From positions 248,001 through 312,000 of the forward strand of contig JADFZL010000002.1 in assembly GCA_015232575.1 (NCBI GenBank): a stretch of 64,000 nt of DNA, read 5' to 3'. Within the stretch, counting starts at the first letter, position 1; each line of letters begins with the position of its first letter. Shown here one piece after another: positions 25,202 to 31,892 of this stretch. The translations under genes were made by a program, and so were the position numbers. Below the pieces are notes generated by a model. That model was not told the DNA's origin and did not search any database. It was given only the letters and a program-made list of their open reading frames with translations. This stretch comes from Candidatus Rifleibacteriota bacterium. Lineage in GTDB: Bacteria > Muiribacteriota > Ozemobacteria > Ozemobacterales > Ozemobacteraceae.

Positions 25202-26826
25202 CAACTTTCTATTCACCTTCTAAACTCGAATCTTACTCCAAGTGCCCGAAATCGCAGAAGGAAAGCACCTTTGAAGATAACGACGCTACAAAGTTTGGTG
25301 ATGCAGTTCATAAATCTATTGAAAGTTTTTTGCTTGGCGGAAAACATCCCATGGAATCATTCATTGAATTCGCAGGCCTCGCAGGGTTACCGTCTCTGTC
25401 AGACGAAATGAAAGATAAAGCAAAAGCCTGTTTTGCAGCTCTCAGCGGATCATCAAAGTTAGACATTAATCCTGACCTTATCCTCTCAATTGAAACATCA
25501 GGAATTCCAGAAGAAATGTCTGTTACGTATAATTTCCCCACAGGAAAGAAAAAATTCTTTCAGGTCCCTATGACTTCGGAATGGGGTTTACGTGGAAGTA
25601 TGGACTTTGCTGATGTTCTCGATGATGGGACCCTTAGAATCGTTGACTGGAAAACAGGACTTTCACAGCCAGGCGATGATCTTCAACTTGCCTGTTATGC
25701 CCTTGCAGCATGGAAGATTTTCCCGGGATTCGAAAAGATTCAGACCGGTTTCTTCTTCCTGGAACAAGGTGGAAAATATGAATACTCGACCTGGGACGAA
25801 CATACACTTGTTGGAGCGTTCAATTATATTTCTAAAATTGTCCAGGCAATGTCTTCTGAAAAAAAGTGGGCTCCAAAGCTCAATAAATACTGCGGTTATT
25901 GCACAATCAAAGATTCATGTGACCTTTACAAACAAACCTTAAAGAAACCAGTAGTTGAAAGTGAATGGAAGTATGAACCTGTAGCTGACAATCTTCCGGT
26001 AATTATTGAGAGATACAAAGAAATCAGTTCATTGAAAAAGATTGTGGATGGAATTGAAAAAGAACTCAATGAAGCCAGGAAGACTATTCTGAAAACTTCC
26101 GGACCGTCTGTCATCAGGGACAAAGAATACTACCTCAATGAATATGCATCCAGTTATGAATACGATGTAGCGAAAATCTTTGCGTCTGCAGAAGAAATAA
26201 CTGGTGTTCAGCCTTATGAGATTTTCAAACTAGATTCAGGCGCTTATGATGAATTCATCGCAAAGCAGGATGATGAAGAAGTGAAGAAGGCTCTCCGGAA
26301 GATAAAGAAAGATTGTGGCCTTGTGAAGGGTTACTCTGCAAAGATCTATGAAAAAATCGCCAAGAATCCTGAGCCGCTTAAGCCTGAGCAGCCTAATTCC
26401 GAACCGATTAAGCCTGAGCCACTTTCTGAAACAAAAGTAGAAGGGAACAAAGTCATAATTAATGGCGGTCCGCTCAAAGATAAATCTGCAGAAATCGTCG
26501 GTGAAGGTATGACTTCCGGAACGACAAAAGTTTTGGTTGATGGCGACACTATTCCGGTCAACCTTGCAAGTGACGCTCTTACACCAGTTTCAAATGTGAA
26601 AATATTTGTTTGCACAAACTGCGCCGAAAGCACAAGAAGTGAAAAACCCTGGCCTTCCGGAGCCGGAAAATGTTCTCACTGCAATATGGAGGGCGTTCTT
26701 ATTCTTGCTTCTGATGAAAAAGACGCAATGTATAAAATGGCTGAATTACGCAAAAGAAAATCAGAAATGAAATCGAAAGCTGCACTTGCCCAGGAAGAAA
26801 ATAAATTTCAGGAATCCGGAAAATGA
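25198..26826 (+). CDS. Cas4/RecB-like PD-(D/E)XK nuclease with Fe-S cysteines
   Basis: 542 residues. SPSKLESYSKCP (first Cys near 18), FGDAVHKSIE (motif I His), then GSMDFADVLDDGTLRIVDWKTG with catalytic D and DxK, QLACYALAAW (motif QxxxY) and CGYCTIKDSC. The four cysteines fit the 4Fe-4S cluster of Cas4/AddB nucleases. It likely resects DNA ends for phage recombination together with the helicase next door. The C-terminal third adds a Pro/Glu linker and a CxxC...CSHC zinc-ribbon-like module. It is coupled to both neighbours by ATGA-type overlaps. Confidence 0.85.
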   Translation: MTTFYSPSKLESYSKCPKSQKESTFEDNDATKFGDAVHKSIESFLLGGKHPMESFIEFAGLAGLPSLSDEMKDKAKACFAALSGSSKLDINPDLILSIETSGIPEEMSVTYNFPTGKKKFFQVPMTSEWGLRGSMDFADVLDDGTLRIVDWKTGLSQPGDDLQLACYALAAWKIFPGFEKIQTGFFFLEQGGKYEYSTWDEHTLVGAFNYISKIVQAMSSEKKWAPKLNKYCGYCTIKDSCDLYKQTLKKPVVESEWKYEPVADNLPVIIERYKEISSLKKIVDGIEKELNEARKTILKTSGPSVIRDKEYYLNEYASSYEYDVAKIFASAEEITGVQPYEIFKLDSGAYDEFIAKQDDEEVKKALRKIKKDCGLVKGYSAKIYEKIAKNPEPLKPEQPNSEPIKPEPLSETKVEGNKVIINGGPLKDKSAEIVGEGMTSGTTKVLVDGDTIPVNLASDALTPVSNVKIFVCTNCAESTRSEKPWPSGAGKCSHCNMEGVLILASDEKDAMYKMAELRKRKSEMKSKAALAQEENKFQESGK

Positions 26827-29246
26827 TTCTCAGACCTTATCAGGAATTAGCTTTGGAAGCTCTGGAAAAGAAATATTCGGAGGGTGCCCGGTCGCTTATT
26901 CTCTGGGCACCTACCGGAGCCGGTAAAACTGTTATGGCCGGATCAGCAATCAAGACTGCGCTTCATAAGGGGAAATTCGTCCTCTTCCTGGCGCATCGAA
27001 AAGAATTGATCGACCAGTGCGCCAAAAAGATCGATGCTCTTGGGTTGCCTTATGGAATTGTTATGGCAGGTTATGAGCCTGACACAACAGCGCCGATTCA
27101 AATTGCATCGATCCAGACTCTGGCCAGAAGAGAAATGCCATTTGCCCCGGATATGATCGTAATCGATGAATGTTTTCCAGCCGGAACTTTTGTTGATGGT
27201 AAGCCAATCGAAAACATTTGCATCGGAGATTACGTTCGTTCCTATAATCACAATTTGAAATCGATTGAATTCAAAAGAGTAACACATGTTTTCAAAAAAA
27301 TAAGTAATTCATTGGTTAAAGTTAAGCTTTCAAACGGAAAAGCAATAATTTCAACATCAAATCATCCTTTTTTTACAATAGATGGCTACAAACCAGCCAC
27401 TGATCTTTCCTCAAAAGATTATATTTTAAAACTCAATTTGGAGGCTAATAATGCAAACTCTGCCATGTTTGATTTGTGGAAAAGAAAAAGAAGTGACAAA
27501 TCGTTCCAAACAAAGCGCACAAATCAGGAGAGGTTATTGTATTTGTTCTCCTGCGTGTCAAAAGGTTTTAAGTTCAACTACAATGGCAAATACAAACAAG
27601 AAATATGCTTCAAATCGAATGAAAAAAAAGAATCCGATGTGGGATGCAGAAACAAGAGAAAAGGTTTCAGCGACACTTCGAGAAATGAACTGGCAACCTC
27701 CTATACGGGGTGGAAATGGAAAAGAGCTTCCAGAGGCACAACGCATATTAATAGATATTCTGGATTGGAAAACGGAACTTGCAATACCAACAAAAATGAA
27801 GCGTGGGACAGGTTTTCCAACATGCTACAAGGTGGATATTGGAAATCAGAACTTGAAAATTGCAATAGAAATAGATGGTGCGAGTCATTGCAGCTTAGAA
27901 AGGCAAAAACAGGACAAAAAGAAAACAGACTTTTTGAATTCATTAGGGTGGAAGGTGTTGAGATTTTCCAATCAGCAAGTGATATTAGATCCGGCTCTTT
28001 GCATCAAGACGGTTTTGTCTACAATTTAGAAGTAGAGGGAAACAACAACTATTTTGCTAATGATATTTTGGTTCATAATTGTCATCACGCCGCCGCCGCC
28101 ACTTACAAGAAATTCATCGACTCTGCTCCTGATGCACAGATTCTTGGTTTAACAGCAACTCCATTCAGAGCAGACGGTAAGGGCCTTGGTGAAATATTTC
28201 AGGATTGGGTTCTTGCTTCTTCTGTTTCTGAACTTACTCAGAATGGCTATCTTGCACCGGCAAGGTATTGGGCTCCATCAATGCCGGACCTTGCCGGAAT
28301 TAAAAGAAAAGCCGGTGACTTTGATACCGGTGAACTGGCCGAACGCCTTGGAAAACCGAAACTCATCGGCGATATCATAACCCACTATAAAAGCATTGCA
28401 GGCGGCAAGAAAGCAATCTTATTTGCCGTAAACAAAGAGCACAGTCAGACGATTGCAGATGCATTCAACCAGGCAGGAATAAAAGCAGCTCATTTAAGTG
28501 ATGATACCGGAAAACGGGACCGCGCAAACATTCTATCTGATCACATGGCTGGCCGGATTACCGTATTAACGAATGTGAATATTCTGTCAGAGGGTTACGA
28601 TTCACCAACAGTTGAGGTGTGCATTCAGGCGCGTCCGACTTTATCACTAGGATTACATATTCAGCAGATCGGCAGAGTTTTAAGGCCATGTTCATCAAAG
28701 AATTGTGCCTTCATAATTGATCATGCCGGAAATGTTCGAAGGCATGGGCTTGCCACAGATCCGCTGAGTGTTGATTTATCAGTTGGAGAAACGAAAACCC
28801 GCGAGAAAAAAGACGATGCACCAGCTCTCAGAACGTGTTCGAAATGTTATGCGATTCTTCCTGCATCGATGCGCGAGTGTCCAAATTGTGCTGTGAAGCT
28901 TGGTTCACCACCAAAGACAATTATTAATAAAGACGGAACACTTCAGGAACTGACAAAAACTGTTTGCGAATGTGGAAGCTTTACGACAATTAAAGAACCT
29001 CACCCAGTTTATGGATACTGTCTATATTGTTCTGAATGTAAAAACTTTATCCGTCCTCTTGGCCGGGAAATTGATCCGGTTGAATACTATCTGAAAAAAC
29101 TCCGTGAATGCAGGGAAAAGGGCTACAAAGATTCCAGAGCGGGAATTTTATTCAAGGTCAGATTCCAACGATGGCCGGATGAATCTGAACAGAAAGCTGC
29201 AAAAGCACAATTAGAACAAGACTCTGAGCTTGAAGAAGCTGCATAA
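26823..29246 (+). CDS. SF2 helicase interrupted by an intein
   Basis: 807 residues as translated and 504 after splicing. Q-motif RPYQELAL, Walker A APTGAGKT (29-36), motif II VIDE-CHH split by the intein between E116 and C420, motif III GLTATPFRADGKG, motif VI QQIGRVLRP. The C-terminus has two zinc-binding modules, CSKCY...CPNC and CECG...CLYCSEC. This fits phage UvsW/RecQ-type DNA helicases used in recombination and replication restart. The extein sequences align only after removing residues 117-419. It follows the Cas4-like nuclease with a 4 bp overlap. Confidence 0.9.
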   Translation: MILRPYQELALEALEKKYSEGARSLILWAPTGAGKTVMAGSAIKTALHKGKFVLFLAHRKELIDQCAKKIDALGLPYGIVMAGYEPDTTAPIQIASIQTLARREMPFAPDMIVIDECFPAGTFVDGKPIENICIGDYVRSYNHNLKSIEFKRVTHVFKKISNSLVKVKLSNGKAIISTSNHPFFTIDGYKPATDLSSKDYILKLNLEANNANSAMFDLWKRKRSDKSFQTKRTNQERLLYLFSCVSKGFKFNYNGKYKQEICFKSNEKKESDVGCRNKRKGFSDTSRNELATSYTGWKWKRASRGTTHINRYSGLENGTCNTNKNEAWDRFSNMLQGGYWKSELENCNRNRWCESLQLRKAKTGQKENRLFEFIRVEGVEIFQSASDIRSGSLHQDGFVYNLEVEGNNNYFANDILVHNCHHAAAATYKKFIDSAPDAQILGLTATPFRADGKGLGEIFQDWVLASSVSELTQNGYLAPARYWAPSMPDLAGIKRKAGDFDTGELAERLGKPKLIGDIITHYKSIAGGKKAILFAVNKEHSQTIADAFNQAGIKAAHLSDDTGKRDRANILSDHMAGRITVLTNVNILSEGYDSPTVEVCIQARPTLSLGLHIQQIGRVLRPCSSKNCAFIIDHAGNVRRHGLATDPLSVDLSVGETKTREKKDDAPALRTCSKCYAILPASMRECPNCAVKLGSPPKTIINKDGTLQELTKTVCECGSFTTIKEPHPVYGYCLYCSECKNFIRPLGREIDPVEYYLKKLRECREKGYKDSRAGILFKVRFQRWPDESEQKAAKAQLEQDSELEEAA
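27171..28079 (+). mobile_element. intein in helicase motif II
   Basis: 303 codons. It begins Cys117 (CFPAGTFVDG, block A). Block B is IISTSNHPFFTIDGYKPATD. It ends FVYNLEVEGNNNYFANDILV plus HN (blocks F and G) before Cys420 of the C-extein. All splicing residues (Cys1, TxxH-type His, terminal His-Asn, +1 Cys) are present. The Hint halves are at 27171-27434 and about 28011-28079. The 190 codons between them are not an in-frame endonuclease but the out-of-frame reading of the nested gene at 27451-28029. Confidence 0.92.
27451..28029 (+). CDS. homing endonuclease, Vsr-like (EDxHD), nested out of frame in the intein
   Basis: 192 residues in the +1 frame of the helicase. TTGGAGG six bases before the ATG gives it independent translation. 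N-terminus: zinc-finger-like CLICGKEK...CICSPAC. Middle: NUMOD3-like DNA-binding motif, RMKKKNPMWDAETREKVSAT. C-terminus: Vsr/DUF559-type nuclease with CYKVDIG, IAIEIDGASHC and LGWKVLRF. Such nucleases are known as free-standing homing enzymes beside introns and split inteins. It should cut intein-less helicase genes to spread the intein. It stops 16 bases into intein block F. Confidence 0.88.
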   Translation: MQTLPCLICGKEKEVTNRSKQSAQIRRGYCICSPACQKVLSSTTMANTNKKYASNRMKKKNPMWDAETREKVSATLREMNWQPPIRGGNGKELPEAQRILIDILDWKTELAIPTKMKRGTGFPTCYKVDIGNQNLKIAIEIDGASHCSLERQKQDKKKTDFLNSLGWKVLRFSNQQVILDPALCIKTVLSTI

Positions 29247-29270
29247 CTAAGAAAGGTATGGGTAAATAAA

Positions 29271-29690
29271 ATGAATCAAGAAATATTGAAAAAATGGGCT
29301 GACAAATTGAATGGGCGTGAATATGGGAAATCATATTCTATTCTTTCAAAAGAAGAAATCGAAGAGGCAAAAAACGACAAGGTTATTATTTTTTGCGGTG
29401 CTTCTGATGATTTGCTGGAGCTTGAAGGCTTTATTTCTGAGGAATTTGGAGCGGGTTATTATTCTGGCGCAGAAGTTTATTTTGATGACAACATGAAGTT
29501 GCTTAAAAATAAATGTGACAACGAAGATTGTCCTTATTTTCTCGAAATTCAAAAAACTGCAAAAAAAGTATCAATGTCTGGTATGCCGTGGAAATTTACA
29601 ACTGATATTCCTCACGAAAAATTTGAAATATTCGAAGAAGGTGAATTATACGGGGAAGGTATTGTTATTTCCGGTGTGCCAAATGTCTGA
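29271..29690 (+). CDS. phage protein of unknown function
   Basis: 139 residues with AGAAAGGTATGGGT upstream. Predicted alpha/beta, acidic. Contains CDNEDCPYF near 81-89, which could bind metal. No family is recognised. It overlaps the VRR-NUC gene start by 8 bp, so the two are probably co-expressed in the recombination/replication operon. Confidence 0.65.
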   Translation: MNQEILKKWADKLNGREYGKSYSILSKEEIEEAKNDKVIIFCGASDDLLELEGFISEEFGAGYYSGAEVYFDDNMKLLKNKCDNEDCPYFLEIQKTAKKVSMSGMPWKFTTDIPHEKFEIFEEGELYGEGIVISGVPNV

Positions 29691-29994
29691 ACACGAACTC
29701 CAGCAAAGGATTTTACTTGAACTTGGAAACAAGCCTGGTATAAGAATTTGGAGAAACAACAGCGGGGCCCTCTACGACCAGCGCGGGCACCTCATCAAAT
29801 TTGGCCTTCAAGGTTCTGCTGACATCCTCGGAATAATAAAACCTCACGGAAGATTTCTTGCAATAGAAGTTAAAGCTCCCAGGGGGAAGCTGACCAAACA
29901 GCAGGAACGATTCAAACGAATGATCGAGGGCCATGGCGGTTTATATATTCTGGCCAGAAGTATGGAAGACGTAAAAAATATAACTTGCTCCTGA
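29683..29994 (+). CDS. VRR-NUC domain nuclease
   Basis: 103 residues from MSEHELQQRILL; a longer upstream extension of the frame is the out-of-frame reading of the previous gene. Core motifs are WRNNSG, GSADILGI and FLAIEVKAP followed by KLTKQQERF, i.e. the PD-(D/E)XK fold with catalytic D and ExK. Stand-alone VRR-NUC proteins are common in phages and resolve or nick branched DNA. It sits next to the helicase and nuclease genes. Confidence 0.88.
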   Translation: MSEHELQQRILLELGNKPGIRIWRNNSGALYDQRGHLIKFGLQGSADILGIIKPHGRFLAIEVKAPRGKLTKQQERFKRMIEGHGGLYILARSMEDVKNITCS

Positions 29995-30078
29995 ATTGGG
30001 GGCAAAAACTATAAGCTTACTTTGTTGTTCCATGGTTCCTCAAATGGACTTGGCGCATTCGGAATTTTATGTGTTTGA

Positions 30079-30726
30079 TTAATTGGGATACAAAGGAATA
30101 TCAAATTGAATAGCAGCGTCTCTCATGATCTCGGAAATGGTTTGATTTGTGGTTTTCTCAAACCCACACTTCTTACCGCAGATGCAGTTTTTCCCTTCAT
30201 CAAAAACGAGTTGCCCTTTACACTTCGAACAGAACGGAAGGGACAGTTTGAAGGGCTTTTCGAAATATTCCAAGAAGAAGACCTCGAAAGTAAATCCATT
30301 TTTTTCAAGAAATTTTGTCGGTCGATTACTTCTTTGTCCTTTATTGAAGAACGCGTTAATATGTGTGTTGTAATTGATTTCAAGTGTTTTGAACCACTCC
30401 ATGGATTTACGTATTTCAAAAGTTTCTTCGTCTTGTTGCTTTGTTTTTTCTTCTTCAACTTTTCTTTTTGCTTCTTCTTTTTCAGCTTCTTCTTTTCGCG
30501 TTCTTTCGTCTCTGATTTTCTTTTGTTCTCTGTATTCGATTATTGGAAAACCGATAAAAAAAACTCCAATAGAACAGATCAGGCCATTAACAAAACTTCC
30601 TGTGATACACCAGAGCGGGAAAAAATAGAAAATGCTAATGGGCAACATAAAGGCCATATTGTATTCTCCGGTTTTTTCACGAATAAATTGCAAAGCTTTT
30701 TCAATAATACCGAAATATCCGCTCAT
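30079..30726 (-). CDS. membrane protein with coiled coil and zinc-ribbon-like end
   Basis: 215 residues from MSGYFGIIEKAL; this start has GGAGG 9 bp upstream, whereas the longer reading has none. Two hydrophobic helices (about 24-66) are followed by a charged coiled coil (about 70-105, Glu/Lys-rich). A C-terminal domain then carries CSKC...CICGKKCG. The orientation is opposite to the early operon, as with lysogenic or exclusion genes. Function unknown; a membrane sensor or superinfection role is only a guess. Confidence 0.65.
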   Translation of the reverse strand: MSGYFGIIEKALQFIREKTGEYNMAFMLPISIFYFFPLWCITGSFVNGLICSIGVFFIGFPIIEYREQKKIRDERTRKEEAEKEEAKRKVEEEKTKQQDEETFEIRKSMEWFKTLEINYNTHINAFFNKGQRSNRPTKFLEKNGFTFEVFFLEYFEKPFKLSLPFCSKCKGQLVFDEGKNCICGKKCGFEKTTNQTISEIMRDAAIQFDIPLYPN

Positions 30727-30804
30727 TGCGGCTACCTCCGTGATGAGTTTTTCAGCTTCCCGGGGCTGCAACTCCGGGGAGCCCTTTATTAATTTATTAA
30801 ATCA

Positions 30805-30824
30805 AAGCCCCCGAACCTGGGGGC
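30805..30824 (+). promoter_or_regulatory. GC-rich hairpin directly before a ribosome site
   Basis: GCCCCCGAACCTGGGGGC is a strong 6 bp hairpin ending four bases before GGAGGGTT-ATG of the ribbon-helix-helix gene. It could terminate upstream transcripts poorly or shape translation of the downstream gene. Confidence 0.45.
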
Positions 30825-30834
30825 GTGGAGGGTT

Positions 30835-31086
30835 ATGATGAAAAAAACTGATGACTATAAAAAAGTAAAAACCACTCAGATTGCTTTGAGACTACCTTCT
30901 GATTTCCATAAACAACTCAAGAAGGATGCCGAGGCGAATTGTCGTTCTTTGCATGCTCATGTAATGTTTTTGCTTTATGCTGCTCAACCGCAGATTCAAG
31001 AAAAACCATCAACTGAGAATGAAGAGAACGTTTCTCTTTCTCGGCAATCTCAACCAGCGTCTGGTGAAATTCGGGATCAAATCTAA
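30835..31086 (+). CDS. Arc-like ribbon-helix-helix DNA-binding protein, plus strand
   Basis: 83 residues starting MMKKTDDYKK, with GGAGGGTT upstream. The RHH domain is about 15-50 (QIALRLPSDFHKQLKKDAEA, then NCRSLHAHVMFLL). The last 33 residues are polar and lie antisense to the RHH domain of the next gene. Likely a transcriptional regulator of the prophage, acting on the operator region at 31111-31185. Confidence 0.7.
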   Translation: MMKKTDDYKKVKTTQIALRLPSDFHKQLKKDAEANCRSLHAHVMFLLYAAQPQIQEKPSTENEENVSLSRQSQPASGEIRDQI

Positions 31087-31111
31087 GCTGAAATAAAATA
31101 TGTTTCTTCAT
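30917..31111 (-). CDS. Arc-like ribbon-helix-helix DNA-binding protein, minus strand
   Basis: 64 residues. RHH domain about 5-42 (ILFQLRFDPEFHQTLVEIAE, then KEKRSLHSQLMVFLES). It overlaps the plus-strand RHH gene tail to tail by 170 bp, each polar tail being antisense to the other's folded domain. No Shine-Dalgarno sequence is evident. Divergent from the gene at 31207 across a palindromic operator, so it probably represses its own promoter. Confidence 0.65.
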   Translation of the reverse strand: MKKHILFQLRFDPEFHQTLVEIAEKEKRSLHSQLMVFLESAVEQHKAKTLHEHAKNDNSPRHPS

Positions 31112-31185
31112 ACAATCATAATAAAGTTAAAATACAATCTTTACAATACAATCAAAATGATTGTATTGTGATTGTGTTGTGATTT
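31111..31185. promoter_or_regulatory. operator array with perfect 25 bp palindrome
   Basis: CAATACAATCA-AAA-TGATTGTATTG (31144-31168) is a perfect inverted repeat with 11 bp arms. Further half sites TACAATCAT, ATACAATCT and TGATTGTGTTGTGATT flank it on both sides. It lies between the minus-strand RHH gene and the gene at 31207, as expected for cooperative binding by Arc/MetJ-type dimers. Confidence 0.75.
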
Positions 31186-31206
31186 TAATTATGTGGAGGA
31201 ACACAA

Positions 31207-31458
31207 ATGCACGCAACAATATCAGAAATGGGCTTTAAGGCCGTAGAACTTCACGGGGAGCTGATGAATAAACATGATTACAACGAAAAACTTGATGACA
31301 TCCTTCAGAAGATCGAATCCTTCATCGGCTTGTGTTCTCGCGAAACCAGAAACGCCAATATCAACGCCGAGTATTTCATGACCATCGGCCGCATGCTGGT
31401 TGAATCAATCGAAAACGATATCAAAAAACTCAAAACAAATAGAGGTCATACACAATGA
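31207..31458 (+). CDS. small helical phage protein
   Basis: 83 residues after GTGGAGGAACACAA. All-helical, mildly acidic (MNKHDYNEKLDDILQKIESF; FMTIGRMLVESIENDIKKL). No family recognised. First gene under the palindromic operator, and coupled to the next gene by an ATGA overlap. Confidence 0.65.
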   Translation: MHATISEMGFKAVELHGELMNKHDYNEKLDDILQKIESFIGLCSRETRNANINAEYFMTIGRMLVESIENDIKKLKTNRGHTQ

Positions 31459-31655
31459 ACACAGCTATTTTGAAGCCAATTATCCAATTGAATAAAACAA
31501 CTTTTCTCCGTTTTTCTTTCTGCCATTCAACGAAAAGAAAACCAAAAAAGATATGGATCATAGACAACAAGAACAGCAAGCGCTTCAAAATTTCGGTAAA
31601 AAAAATTCCTCTGCTTTCAAAATTGCTTAACGATCTTTATCAACAGTTGTCATGA
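31455..31655 (+). CDS. small basic phage protein
   Basis: 66 residues, ATGA overlap with the preceding gene. Very basic (STKRKPKKIWIIDNKNSKRF), suggesting nucleic acid binding. No family recognised. Its end overlaps the minus-strand gene at 31627 by 29 bp. Confidence 0.5.
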   Translation: MNTAILKPIIQLNKTTFLRFSFCHSTKRKPKKIWIIDNKNSKRFKISVKKIPLLSKLLNDLYQQLS

Positions 31656-31821
31656 CCTTGAAAGTCTTACCCCTGGCAGACTTTTTGAATTTATGCGTTC
31701 TATAAAAAGCCATTGCCAAATTTTGAGCATCAGTATCTGAAATGGCACTATAAGAAACAATTTGAAAATACATTCCGGCAATTTCAAAAACTTTGGGGTG
31801 AACAACTGACGGAATATTCAT
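31627..31821 (-). CDS. small phage protein of unknown function
   Basis: 64 residues from MNIPSVVHPKVFEIAG, with GCGAGGTTATAAA before the ATG; a longer reading lacks a ribosome site. Features: YFQIVSYSAISDTDAQNLA and a basic end (KFKKSARGKTFKV). This pattern recalls small DUF-type phage proteins found beside primase genes. No function assigned. Confidence 0.55.
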   Translation of the reverse strand: MNIPSVVHPKVFEIAGMYFQIVSYSAISDTDAQNLAMAFYRTHKFKKSARGKTFKVMTTVDKDR

Positions 31822-31892
31822 TTTATAACCTCGCTTTTTTGAGGTTCTATCGGCAAAATTATTATTTTTAATAAATCTTCCAGAGGCAAACC

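Noticed and set aside
30106..30792. 228-residue plus-strand ORF antisense to the coiled-coil membrane protein
   Set aside because: Phe/Ser-rich mirror of a Glu/Lys-rich coiled coil; the minus-strand gene has the ribosome site and domain features.
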